Positions 44,975 through 57,099 of a stretch of DNA of 64,000 nt are shown here, one piece after another. The stretch lies in contig CM046868.1 in assembly GCA_025617745.1 (NCBI GenBank), positions 20,030,615-20,094,614 on the forward strand, in the 5' to 3' direction. Position numbers and translations under genes: made by a program. The first letter of the stretch is position 1. The number at the start of each line of letters is the position of its first letter. The notes beneath the pieces were generated by a model, which was not told the origin of the DNA, did not search any database, and was given only the letters and a program-made list of their open reading frames with translations. The DNA is from Heliocidaris erythrogramma (lineage: Eukaryota; Echinodermata; Echinoidea; Camarodonta; Echinometridae).

Positions 44975-46156
44975 TAAAACAAATGAGGGAAGATGTTCAA
45001 ACTTTTTTGCAATTATGTTTTCCAGTAAGTCAAAGTTTAGTACTTTGGGTTTTTAAAACAAATTTATTCTGATCACATAATTACAATTAGTTCACCAGCA
45101 CAGATTAAGAAAATGAATTTAAGGCCTTTAGTCGATCAGATTTCTACAATCTACAATCATTATCAGAAAAAAAAACATGAGATGGCCTTTCATTTCATCC
45201 TAGTAATGATGAGAATGGACATCAAGAGAAAATACAGAAAAGTGGCTCAAACTGTGATGTTCCAAACATATTAGTACTTTCTGAAGTTATCTTCCAGTCC
45301 TTCATTTTTAACCTCTCTTACCCTTACTTTCCTCAAGTTCTTGGTAAGCAAATGAAATAAACCAAGCAAATTGTTGGCTTTGTTTTCTGTACTGTCTAGC
45401 TTGAATTGCTATCCACAATTGATTGTCTGGTCTGGAAAGATGCTGCCTGGCCTGTCTCGGTTTCACAGGGGAAACATCGATTGCTGCCTGGTTTGATCAT
45501 GCACCTTGTTTGATCAGTGTTTGATGAGTAAGCAACATACCAACTACCCATCTCCACAAACTCTTGAAATCCTCTCTGACATCCTCTTGTGTTGGACTCA
45601 ATTATCCTAAATCTAATAACAACATGGGGCTTCTATTTGCTTCCAATCCTCAAGTTGTGGACCTTTTCTTTCTCTTTCTTCCCTTTCCTGGTAGATTTTT
45701 GAGTGGAGATAAAAAGAATCAAGCCTTGTTCCCATCTGTTTCATTTCATGTTTGATCTGTTGTATATCTCCATTCTGACAAGTAGTCTTGCTCCCAGACG
45801 GAAGTTTGTTATTCACTTAGCTGTGCTTGTTTTTTCATCCCTGTGTAAACTGTTGATCTTATTTGTCCCACTAAGGAGGCTCACACCGTACCGACCATAG
45901 ACAGAGCAAAACATTACATTATCTCAAATTCCTTTCTTTCTATACTATACCTTTTGTCTTTTGTGTGTCTCTTATTCTTTTTCTTCATCTGATCTTATCC
46001 TTTACATTCACTATGTTTAACCTAACACATAACACATGGTACAATCAAGGAGATACTAGGTAAGCTTGCCTGGTACCTCCTTGGTACAATTCAGTAGGAT
46101 TTTAAAATACATGTATGTTTTCTCAAGGTGATGCTTTCCTGCAAGTACTCAAATAA
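44975..46156. other. Non-coding stretch, nothing recognised
   Basis: No supported exon or element. An approximate repeat of GATACTAGGTAAGCT words at 46050 recurs near 62660. Confidence 0.4.
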
Positions 46157-46518
46157 GCCTTTTACACTTGCAAAATTTTGCTTTCCGTAGTCCCGGACTA
46201 CGGACTGTCCTTAACCCGCAGTTGTTTTTTTTCTGTTCTCGTGTGCAGTTTTAGTCCTGTGCTATCTCCCTAGCCAGATCGCTTAGCCCTACTTTTGGTG
46301 GGGCTAACCCTGCTTTTTTCCATGGCTAAAATAATACTGTACTATCTTGGAGTTAGCCCACTTTGGTAAAATGCAATGTGAGCAGAAAGTAGTCTTAGCT
46401 TAGTATGGGACTACCGGTAAACAAAATTTTGGACTAAAACTGCTAATGAGAAAGCAAAAAAAAAAATAGTCCAGGGTTAAGGATTGTACAGGTTTAAAAA
46501 AATCAAGTGTAAAAAGCC
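46157..46518. mobile_element. GCTTTTTACA-type MITE, copy 2
   Basis: The ends GCCTTTTACACTTG and CAAGTGTAAAAAGCC are near-perfect inverted repeats. AATTTTGCTTTCCGTAGTCC and GGACTAAAACTGC-type words form further inner palindromes. The interior matches copy 1 at 41129-41437 in the same orientation. Confidence 0.85.
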
Positions 46519-47049
46519 TAAAATTTGCCTTTGATATAAAGTCTGTGACCCAGACTAATAACTGCAAAAATTGTCTACCAGTAGCCATTGCCTCCTTGCT
46601 GGGGCTGTACCATTTTCTAAGAAATAGGCACATCACCCAGCTGGGAGTATGCCAAATCATAGATCAGTAATTTTTCTCATATTTTAACAGTACTCTGTAA
46701 TTTTTTAAGGGAGAGGGACTTGAAATTCTTTATGGAATCGTACCTCAGCTGTGTCTTGTGATTTGTTATCTTTAATCTTCCTTACTCAAACCACATTTTG
46801 TCTGTTAAAGGTTATGTTTAGTTTTGGTTAAACCCTCAAAACTTTTTGTATGATTTATTAGATTTTTGGTGATAAAATAGCAAGATACTAGCAATACAAA
46901 GATGATGTGAAGATTTCATGTCCTAAAGTTACATACTAAACAAATGAGAGGCAAAAAATAATATAAGCGATGGGTCAGGGATATACATCAACTCCCCAAA
47001 ACTTGAACAGCGTGCACTACACCGTGTACATGCCTTCAAAACCTACACA

Positions 47050-47670
47050 CAGTGACACACTCGCTGTCTCCTTGCAAAGCCGGGCTAAACTTCACTGTAA
47101 ACGCTCAAAAGGCCAAATGCGGTACCAAAAGCAGCCGCGCATTTGGATCACTTCTGGAGGTAGTCTTCTTTCACTGTAAACGCACGCGGGGCCAGATGCG
47201 GTACCAAATGCGATCCCGGGAAGTACAGCGATCATGACATCATTGGATATGATGTCATGATCCCGCGGTTGCTTTGAGCGTTGCATGCATTGTACGGCCT
47301 GAGCTGCTTTGTTGTCTTTTCTGCTGAGATTTTCCAAAGTTTGTCCGCGTAAATAAAAGTCGAGATACTAGTGTTTTCAATTCAATTATTATCGTTCATC
47401 TCTTGTGCTGTTAAACGAGCAGCTGTGGTGTTCGATCGTTCGTCGTATGCATGCGAAAAAAAATATTGGTACAAATAACCCGCCCCCCATTGTTACGTTT
47501 ACCCACCAAAATAAACTTTTGTTTACATTCAGAATGCCACTACGACAAAATATTGAAAGGTTATAATTTAGGCCGGCCTGAGACCCGCACTGTAAACGCA
47601 CAAAATTGAGGGGCCGAGTACAGCAATTAGGGCCGGGCCGAGGCTGGCGGCCCTGCACTGTAAACGGGGT
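47050..47670. repeat. GC-rich stretch with CACTGTAAACG repeats
   Basis: CACTGTAAACG occurs near 47093, 47172, 47588 and 47655, twice with ATGCGGTACCAAA.GC sequence close by. The stretch is richer in CpG than its flanks and probably contains one or two decayed elements ending at this word. Confidence 0.5.
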
Positions 47671-47747
47671 CTATGTTTAACACTTTTCTTTTCAATTTCC
47701 TTTTTGCCACCAAAACTGTACATGAGCTTTAACATAGCCTATTTCCA

Positions 47748-49088
47748 AGCTCGACACTAAGTGAAAATTTTGGTGGTCCAGTTGGTCCACCAAATTTGAT
47801 TTATTTTCATTTTTGGTGGATCACACTTAAATTTGGTGGTACACATTAAATAATAAAATAAATATTTTTTTTTTTTCAAACGTTTAGAATTATTGTTTGC
47901 GGTATTGTTTTCAATTTCATAACATGCGCTTGACCTTTCACTTTCACTGTAAAAGCTGTTATTTTTCGCTAATTTCGCAAGGTGATGTTGGGATGCGAAT
48001 TTAAAGCTCGCGAAAATATTTTCACCTGATTAATGACTGTACTAATTTGTGGCGCGAAAAAGTGAAGCCTGAGAAAACTGGACCTTAGATCGCTATGATC
48101 AGGGGGGTGGTGATTGAAACTAAAATTATCACCTTAATCCGCTCGATATAAATGCTAGCACTGAATATGTACATAAATTCTACTATGTAAAAGTTGGTTA
48201 GACACTTCAAAACTTGGCTTGAATTCCACTTTTATTCTTGCTTCGAGCTAAAATCTCATGCCTTAATTCATTCTCCAGTAAAAGAATTTATATTCTTTCA
48301 TTTCATTTTTTTATTGAATTCCTGTTGCAATAATTCAGATTTGGTGTCAAATTATTGAATTTCTTCAATTATTCTTCATTCTCAAGTCCATGTATAGACA
48401 CATGACTCATGTTCTCGATCGCGATCGCCAATGTGAGTCACATGACTTATTTGAGAAGGAAGGATATTCAGAGAAATTCAATATTATGACACCAAAGCCA
48501 ACTTTTTGAAACAGGAATCTAACAAAAAATCAAATTAAATAACAGAATACAAATTATTGTTTTTTACTAGAGATCGAATTGTGGCATGAGGTTTCAATTA
48601 AAGTGAAATTTAAGCCAAGTTTTTGAAATGTCTAACCAACTTTTACATGGCAGGTAAACGAAGAAGCTTGATGGGAGGAATTTTAATTTGTAAACAAATT
48701 TTTAGGCATTTTACTCGCAGTGTTAAAGATGCTCGATCTGTAATGAAAAACACAAGTCAGAAAAAATTGGAACCAGCGGGATTTTACATGGCAGAGTTTA
48801 TGTTCAAACTAAATGCAAGACTTCAAAATAGTAATTTAAACAATCACGTCACATGCACATCACTAGCACTCGCTGTTTATCATCAACACATGAACGTTTT
48901 GTGAAATCTGCGATGCATTTGAATAGTACATTGCGTTTAAAAAGCTCTTTCCTTTTTGGGAGGATCGGCGATTCAAAATTTTTGGTGGTCACCATGGGAC
49001 CACCATTTTCCTTGCTTTTTTCAAATTTGGTGGTCCAACACATCATTTTGGGGGACTTTGACCTCCGGACTTCCCTAGTGTCCAGCCC
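47748..49088. mobile_element. Inverted-repeat element, about 1.3 kb, with a nested element
   Basis: The left edge GCTCGACACTAAGTG and the right edge CTAGTGTCCAGCC are inverted. Near both ends TTTGGTGGTCCA and GGACCACCA-type words recur (47772-47830 and 48980-49040). The element at 48185-48648 sits inside. Open frames inside are short and unrecognised. Confidence 0.6.
48185..48648. mobile_element. Nested inverted-repeat element, 464 bp
   Basis: ATGTAAAAGTTGGTTAGACA, CTTCAAAACTTGGCTT on the left mirror AAGCCAAGTTTTTGAAATGT, CTAACCAACTTTTACAT on the right. Inner arms around GAATTTCTTCAATTATTC and the GATCGCGATCGCC core are also partly inverted. Confidence 0.75.
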
Positions 49089-49449
49089 TGCCTATTTACA
49101 TGTACAGGCAGGTCTATTTTGACCAGCTTACCATCAATGTTGATCCTCCCTCCCTATGTCCTTTCTCAGATCAGCCTAATGGAAAGAATCATCTATTATC
49201 TTCCGTACAAACAGAATAATAGCCACCTGAAAGTTCCACCCCCTATTATTAACCCCTCCTATTGTTCCTCCCCCCCCCCCCCAAATCCCCAATCCCCAAT
49301 CCCCATTAAGAACCCACTTGATGTCTCCATTCATGATGCTTTTGGCATTGACTGTGTCTGTGCATCCATTGTAGTATGTAGTCTTACAGACAAGTTATTG
49401 ATGTATTTAAAGATAAAGTTGAGTTGTGGTCATGGGATTACACTATGAA

Positions 49450-49510
49450 AGAAACTGTCACAAAGCAATGGGTAAAGGTTGATCATGTCTACATATATGT
49501 ACATGTACAA
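49450..49510 (+). repeat. R1 dispersed repeat, 5' fragment
   Basis: GAAACTGTCACAAAGCAATG, GGTAAAGGTTGATCATGTCT match the start of the R1 copies at 2898 and 60149; similarity fades after about 60 bases. Confidence 0.55.
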
Positions 49511-51563
49511 GCTAGTGCTCAGCAAAAAACATTGTGTGACTTGGCATTTTTTGGCCAAACGTATCCTTTTGCTAGATTCTTTTCAAATAATATGTCCATT
49601 TTTTTTCTAATCTGACCGTTGGTGGACTGACACCCACAACGTCCGCAAACAGAAAGTCTCACTCGAAACCTGTCTTGGGTAACTTTGCGTAAGTCTGTGT
49701 AAATGCACAAAAAGCAGTCTTCGGGCGCCCCGCGACTCCATATACGATTTGGGTGTAACAGGGATGCAAAAATTTTGGTCACCTTTTTGGAAACCATTCT
49801 CGGGTAGGTATTTTGGTGTAACAGGGGCCTAAGAAACACCTGGTAATGTCCACCCCCCATCCCCCCCCCCCCCCACCCCCGCCTCACCGAGATTGATGTA
49901 AATAGAAAAATGTGTCTCAAATCACATCTTGATGTGCTCTGAGAGGGGCCTGAAATTCAGTCTGAGGACCAGTCTGATTGTGTACATGTAGTTGGAGGAA
50001 TCATCTTTTTCTATTATTTTACTGCTAATGGCTCCTGTTACGATGAATGTGATGGTTACAATGAACCTATCTGCACTGCTTACATCATTCACCAAGTCAC
50101 AGGACAAGATGATGGGTTGTGGAGGACTGAGTGTGGAGAAGAATAAATGAGGGACAGAAGGTGTCACAAATCTCAAAGCCAGACTAATCCTTCATGACCC
50201 ATCAATAACTTTCATCAGAAACTCATGTCTTGGTCTGTCTGGGAACTCAGGTAGTCTAGTCATCCTGATGAATGGCATGTGTCCTGGAAGTTTCAGAAAT
50301 CAATTAGTCTTGCTCGCAAACACTTGTTGTGTCTGAAGTGTTTATGGCATGCAGCTGTGGCATTGAGCATTCAGATTGAATATCCTTTGAAATCAATAAC
50401 TTGAAAATTAACAGTGAAATGGGCCAATACAAATTATATTTGTACCTCAGTTACTGTCACTATCAATAATACTGATAATATGTGAGTATACTGTAACTGT
50501 TTACAGGCACAAACTCTTGTCCGTAAAAATGCTGAAAAGTAGGGTCTTGACTTGAGAATATAGCTATGTATACTGTGACAATGGAGTCTAGGCCTGCAGA
50601 CTATATTTAGGAGAAAAGAACAAAACTAGGAAGCTGAGCATCCTGGATTGGCCAGAGAAAGCGCGGAATGGCGACCAGCATCCACCAGGCTTGAGACTAC
50701 TGCACAGTGGGTCTTCCATTGTACCGACCTATTAACTTGATTAAAAATGTAGAGTACAGCGACTATAAAGACTCTTGTGCAATGGCCTTTCGAGTCTGAT
50801 TAAATTGATTGACTGCTTTGAGGCAATTATACCAGTTACCTTGCCATGGATAACCTAAGCCAATCATTTTAAGTGCCAATTGAAAACTTGTTGATGATAT
50901 TTGAAGGACATGCAAATTTATTTTTAGTATTGTATAGCTCTGTAAGCTGTCATATGTGCTGGTGACGCATGTGCACAAAGAAAATGTTTTGCTTGGGATC
51001 GGTAATGGAATTAGAAATGTTTATAATAAACATAGATGACAATAGAATAATTGACGATTGGTTATCGTGAGAGCTTTTGATGAGATTATATAATTTCATA
51101 ACTGGATAGTTCAGTCTTTTTTCATGGAATGCTAATTAATTAAAATTGATTTTGTAGCACTCAACGGATATTGCAACAGTGTTCATCACTTCATGTACAT
51201 GTAGTACTGAATGAGTTTTTGACAAAATGAATGATCGTTAAGATATGACACTGTTTCAACATTATTAATTACATTTTCATTATAATAAAGACATGACATG
51301 ATAATTTAAAGGAGGATTGAATGGACATTTGGTCTATAATGTACATGTATGCATGTTCAGACTTTATGTATTGATGCTTATATCTGCTTTATGAATATGA
51401 ATATGAGTAGTCTGCTTGCCTTTGGGACAGGAAAAGGATACATTGTCAATGACATTTGGTTACAATAATGAATCAGGATTTCTGATGAAATTAGTCAATG
51501 ACTCCAGTGGGTTAAATATACATGTAATATTACAACCAGGCATGGTACAGCTATTAAAGACCA
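49511..51563. other. Non-coding stretch, nothing recognised
   Basis: Contains a C run near 49860-49875 and GGTGTAACAGGG words at 49750 and 49815 that suggest an internal duplication. No supported exon or element ends. Confidence 0.4.
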
Positions 51564-51857
51564 ATGATAATAATAATAATAATAATAGCTACATTTATAT
51601 TGCACACATGTCCGTCCAGGGGATACTCAAGGCACCTATAAAGTACTACTATTACCCTGGCTTTAGCCGAGCTGACCTAAGGCACTGAAAGCATTCAAGG
51701 AATAAATTCCTACCAGGTACCCATTTACTACACCTGTGTGGAGAGTGGCAAATGTAGATTAATATCTTGCCAAAGGACATTAGTGCCGCAGCGGGACTTG
51801 AACCGCAAACCATGTAATCCACAGTCCCGTGACGTATCCACTAGACCACGACACCAA
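51564..51857 (-). mobile_element. SINE-B, near full-length copy
   Basis: Minus-strand order: a tRNA-like head with A-box GTGGTCTAGTGGATACG and B-box GCGGTTCAAGTCCCGC, then CACTAATGTCCTTTGGCAAG, ATCTACATTTGCCACTCTCC, GTAAATGGGTACCTGGTAGG, then CTAAAGCCAGGGTAATAGTA, and a TATAAATGTAG plus (CTATT/ATT)n tail. The body matches the truncated copy at 13548-13878, which lies on the other strand. Confidence 0.9.
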
Positions 51858-51953
51858 AAGTCCATTGGGTTGACATCCAGTGTTATGATGTATAAAACTA
51901 TCATGAACAGGATTCATATGTGATGAAAAACAAACCAGCTCTTTTCTCCTCAA

Positions 51954-52147
51954 GGTCCCGAATTCACAAAGGAGGTTTAAACCTCCGTAAGCATACTAAA
52001 ATTAGCGTAAATAAGTGCACATTGCCCATGCGTGCGCTCTAAGAAAATATAACTATTGGATCGGATTCCTTGTGCACGTACGCTTAAAAAACTCAGGAAG
52101 GGGTTCAAACCATGGTTTAAACCAAACCTCCTTTGTGAATTCGGGCC
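51954..52147. mobile_element. MITE, 194 bp
   Basis: GGTCCCGAATTCACAAAGGA plus GGTTTAAACC on the left mirror GGTTTAAACCAAACCTCCTT plus TGTGAATTCGGGCC on the right. A palindromic ACCTCC/GGAGGT and GTGCACGTACGC/GCGTGCGC core pairing also exists. Confidence 0.8.
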
Positions 52148-53270
52148 ATAATGTCCAGAGTGATAACATGTTCTGCACAGTTGTCTCGGTTTACAATATT
52201 TATAAAAAGTCTTTCCCCATATCTTCTTCCTCCTGCTTGAGAGTATGATATAGGATCTACATCATTGGACAGCAACTAAGCTACAGGTATTTGATTGTGA
52301 CAGGTAATCTGGCATTTAGTCAAAGAGAAACATAAAATCTCTTGAAATCCTTGGGACATGACAATCAGCCTGAGGTTTTATCTTGGAGAAGCATCTGCAT
52401 ATGTTGTCTCTTGTCCATTCCATCTCAGAAAAAGGAAAGCCAAGGGAATATAGATTGATGATTTTTCCTCTTTCTTCTCTCCTCTGTCTGTCATCACTTT
52501 GCAGAATAAAAAAAAAAAAAAAAAACAGAAAAATTGTGGCTTCAGAAATTGAGTGGATTTATTCTATGACCTTGAGATAAAAAAAGAGAAAAACTTGACA
52601 TTGTATTAGCAGATTCCAGACAATAGTTTAAAGAATGAATTCAAGTTAGTTGGAAGATGTGACAGAATGGTGAAGGACATTTAAAATCTTGGGAGGGGCT
52701 GTATGAATCGAAGATGGTATAACCCTTGGTAAGTACCAAATATCCTAGTGAAAGTATTTTGCAGTTATACTTCCCAAAAGGAGGAATAAATTTAAAGACA
52801 TTCCTTCAAACTTCACACTGAAAGCTTTCTTTACCGATTCCTGAAATTACCAATAACAAACAATCAACAACTACTGCCTTATTCACACATGACCTGGTAA
52901 ATGCTTCAAAAAGCTGTAGCAGCAAAATGAGAACCATTTCATGCATAAATGAATGGCAATTGGGGTGAAAATAAATAGCTTTGCGCTACGCTTTGTCATT
53001 TGTTTTTGCTATATGTAAACGAGACCTTAAAGATAATCTTAAGTTCCGCCAACAATCCAAAATAAATTTTAACAGGAACCAACACAATTATAGCATCTGC
53101 TGAATGATCTTGGAAAGAAAATGTGGAATTGCTGAGAAAAAAAGCAAAACAAACGAGGCACTTAATGAAATGTCCAAAATATGTCCAGGCCACCTTGTCT
53201 ACCTTCTTTACCTCTGTGACAGCCTTTGAGAGTGAATGATAGGTGCCTTCATTTTAATGGGGTTAATAGC
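52148..53270. other. Non-coding stretch with an A run
   Basis: An A run of about 18 bases lies near 52507-52525. No supported exon, RNA gene or element. Confidence 0.4.
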
Positions 53271-53274
53271 TTAA

Positions 53275-53856
53275 AGGGCAATCCAACCTTGGTGATAAGT
53301 TGATTTGTGTGAAAGCAGAAAAATAAGAAAAACGGGATCATGAAAGTTGGAGAGAAATCGGACAAGGAATAAGAAAGTTATGGATGTTTGAAAAATGAGA
53401 TCACTACATCTATGCGAATCTCCAAGTGGCAATTTGGTGAGTCGATTGTGACATACTTGTGGACAACTCTCCCGTTGGTCGTACACAAAAATATCACTAA
53501 TTTGCGGTTTTCTCTGAAGCGCCTTTACCCTTGAGACAGTACGATATTGGAGATCGCATATTGTTATAGGTCCTCATGAAAGAAAAAAATCCTACTGAGC
53601 AATACATTTTGAAGAAAAAAATGAAATTTTAGTCATTTTGCGCATTGGAGCGAATGGGGGAGTTGTCCGCAACTACATCACAGTTATGTTACCTAATCGG
53701 CCAATTTGAAATTCCCATATGTATAGTGATTACAACTTTTTAAAATTCATATATTAAATTGTTTGTCCAATTTCGTTCAAACTTTCACCAATCTGATTCT
53801 CTGATTTTTCCTCTTTCATTCAGAGCAACTTGCCATTAGGGTTGGATTTCCTCGCT
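53275..53856 (+). mobile_element. TTAA-MITE family I, copy 4
   Basis: 582 bp between TTAA copies (53271-53274, 53857-53860), with the start AGGGCAATCCAACCTTGGTG. Same orientation and internal order as copies 1-3, with GAGTCGATTGTGACATACTT and TAATCGGCCAATTTGAAATT. Confidence 0.9.
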
Positions 53857-54111
53857 TTAATATTTTTACACTGTCACTTCATAAATAAGCTATAGAGAGC
53901 CATTCTCTATAAAATCAAACAAAAAAACAAAAACAGTCACACGCATGACCATCTGATTTTGCCTCATTGCCAGAAAATCAGATTACATGTTCTTATATTT
54001 TAATATCACCAGTTTCTTACATGAAAGAGGTTTTCCTTTCTTTGACAAGAAAAAAAAAACAATTTCCCAACCATAATGTTTTTACAGAGACATTTAAAAA
54101 CACCCTTTTCT

Positions 54112-54341
54112 GAGTGGTCACAAACGTGACAGACCCAATTTTCACCTCTAAAAGAAAAGAATGTTCACTCATTTGCGGAAAATTGCTTTCAAATTGTTCA
54201 GAGCAAGCCCATCATACAGCAATGGAAAGTGGTAACTTGCACTCTGAGGGATATACAAAAAAGTAGGTTTGAACACCAACAAGTAAGACCCCTTTTTGTG
54301 CGAGGTCACAGATATGACCGACCTAATTTTGACCTCTCATT
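54112..54341. repeat. Imperfect direct repeat of about 40 bases
   Basis: GGTCACAAACGTGACAGACC plus CAATTTTCACCTCT at 54118 recurs as GGTCACAGATATGACCGACC plus TAATTTTGACCTCT near 54304. It may mark an element of about 230 bases, but no inverted ends are seen. Confidence 0.5.
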
Positions 54342-55179
54342 TAAAGTAATTACCCTCTGTCTGTTGGGGGTAAGATCGTTATTTAATAATCCAAAATGAG
54401 AGACTTCTGCTACAAGATAAATACTGACAAATTAAGTTTAAATCAACTATTTTTCAGGATTTTGGTCACACACTAAGAATGGCCGTATATTGCATTAGAA
54501 AAAATATTGATTAAATATGCTTACGGAAAATTCTTTTTGAGAGGATGTTAACAGTCTTGAGATGATCTGTATTATAGGAAATAAACTTATGCATTTCCCA
54601 TAAGAAAGGAAGGAATAATCTGTTTCACAAATTTTGTATAAGAACTGTTTTTCACTGGATATGTCATGAATTGTTCATTTCAAAAGTAACATCTTAAATA
54701 GTTTCCTACATGTACGTCTGGAAAGACAGGAACCATTTTATTGCCCTCAGAGGGAAAACTTTTGAGGTTGTCAGCATTTCGTTAGAAATGAAGACAGATT
54801 GTTATTTCAAGCAATATTCTGCTCAATAATCATCACCTTGGGGGGAAAACTGAACAGAAATATGCCCCAAGATCCTCTTTGGTATAGTGGAGCAAGAAAT
54901 GTTTGATTCATTCATATTTACTTGTTACATGTGTTTGAGTGGATCAAATGACTTTAGCTCTTCCGATGTTGTGTGGGTGAAGTCCCTGCTAGATTTCTTT
55001 TTGTGGAGGAGGGTTAGTCTATTTCAGGTTACATTGATTAAAGAGGGATTCCTTTTGCCATTATGCAGAATGAGGTGATGTGAAATGGCATGTGCAGTGT
55101 GAAAATAACTTTTTTTGTTTATAGGAGCTCTCTTTGGATTTACAGATCTAAAAGCAAGATTTCCTTGCAGCAATTATTA

Positions 55180-55803
55180 GGTGGGCTGTATTTCAAGTAC
55201 AGACCACCTTATCTTTTTGTACTAATTTTCTTTATTATATATCTTTATTTCTTCCCACATTTTTGTATGTACAATATCTGCAAAACAGCTTGTTCAATGT
55301 ACAGACATTTAGTACAATGGTAATGTTTTTCTACGAGCGCAAATATGGTGACACGTCGCATTGGGTTCGCATCAAACGTACAGAGCGTTGCTTGATCCAC
55401 TGGTAGAGATCAATGCCTTTAATACAGCATGAAAATGATTAATCTTGACTGTTTTAGCATTTTAATTAATCGTATATGATTTCTGGAATATAATACTTTC
55501 TTGAACGCGCACGTACGCACATCCACACGCAAACCGTATAAATGCCTGAAATGGACTGGAATAGACTGTGCATGTGTTATTAGGCATTGTTGAACATGTA
55601 TATTTGCATTTTGTGCATGCTTGGATACCGTCTAGTACGCGCATGCACGCAGAAATATGCACATGTAGGTGCATGCGTGCACAAGTGTATCAATGCATGA
55701 AATGCTTTAGGTGTGACTTTGAATGTGCTTCAAATCATTTTCAATCATATCGAGTGTCAGGCGTGAACACTCCTATTTCTTTTTTACTCTTCAACAGCCC
55801 ACC
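55180..55803. mobile_element. GGTGGGCTG-ended element, copy 1
   Basis: 624 bp with the ends GGTGGGCTGTA and CAACAGCCCACC as inverted repeats. ATACAGCATGAAAATGA, GACTGTTTTAGCATTTTAAT and ACTGGAATAGACT.T.CATGT recur in the second copy at 56257-57043. Confidence 0.7.
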
Positions 55804-56256
55804 TGTATAGTTGTACTTGTTCAACTCTACCGGTAGTTATTTATCTCGTTGTTTACTAGAGCTCTCCTTGATATTTGTGAACTCCTGAGATTTCTGCAGG
55901 GATTCAAAATTTCTGTTGTTCACCTGTTCACCCTTCAATGGTATTTTTTGAGAAATTTCTTTTCTGGTACCCTGGACCTCTTCAAACATCTTTTCTCAAA
56001 TTTATATCTGACTTCTTTTTTGTTATACATCCTGGCAACTACAATACATGTGCATAAGTATCACTTTACCTCCTGGGAAAGAAATGTCCCCAAAGAAATC
56101 AAATTTCCTCTTTATTAATCCACAAAGATCTCCAAAGAACTACAGTTAACACTATTTCATTTCCTGTTCCATTGACTATTTCTTATTCTTTTACTTGACT
56201 CTTTCACTTTTTTCACTTTTTTTCTCCTACTATTCTCTTTCTTATCTTCGTAATTA

Positions 56257-57043
56257 GGTGTACTTGTTTATGTACAAATTTTTCTTTCCTTCTTTCTTTA
56301 TTATTTATTTTTATTTCTACCCACTTTTTTGTAAGCACAATATCTCCAAAAGGGCTTATTCAAATGTATTCAAATTTAGTACTGTGGTAGATACGGTTAT
56401 TGTCTCAGCACAGAATTTTTTTCATCATAGTCAATGCATTGTGACGTCATCTAGGCACCATTTTGTAAAATTATGACATATGCTTTATCTCTGCAATACA
56501 AAGTCATAACATAACCATATTTGGCATGATGCAAGTTAATTAAAAAAGAAATTAATAAAGTGCGTGCGCGACAATTCTGAAAATGAACAAAATGGACTAT
56601 AATTAATTTTGGGCATGTTTCAGGCCATTTTAAACATTTCAAAATTTGCTGTGCATGCGTCAATGGCCTTAAGTTCCTTATACAGCATGAAAATGACCTA
56701 TCTTGGACTGTTTTAGCATTTTAATTGATCCTACATGATTTGTAGAATATTTTCTCAAACGCGCGCAAACGGCATAAAAGCCTTAGACTGACTGGAATAG
56801 ACTTTTCATGTGTTATAGTTTATCGCTGAACATTTGCAATAATTGGTGTGTGCATTATAACCCTCTAGTATCTAAAAATGTAAAATTGATTAAAATGTAA
56901 TTGATTCTAAGTTGATTTCACATCATTATGACATTTTAAGACACTGCACTGCCCACGCGTCAAAGCTGTCATGCAGGAACATGCCTACTTCATACATCAA
57001 TATTATTACTCTATCGCATTTCAAGACTCTTCCACAGCCCACC
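56257..57043. mobile_element. GGTGGGCTG-ended element, copy 2
   Basis: A longer direct relative of the element at 55180-55803. Both end CACAGCCCACC or CAACAGCCCACC and are followed by TGTATAGTTGTACTTGTTCA. The extra length is a block near 56400-56650 absent from copy 1. Confidence 0.65.
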
Positions 57044-57099
57044 TGTATAGTTGTACTTGTTCAACTCAGTTTGAGAGTCAGTTCTGAAAGTGAGAGTTA

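Noticed and set aside
48623-48904. 93-codon frame as a gene
   Set aside because: It starts inside a nested inverted-repeat element, has no recognised motif and no splice context.
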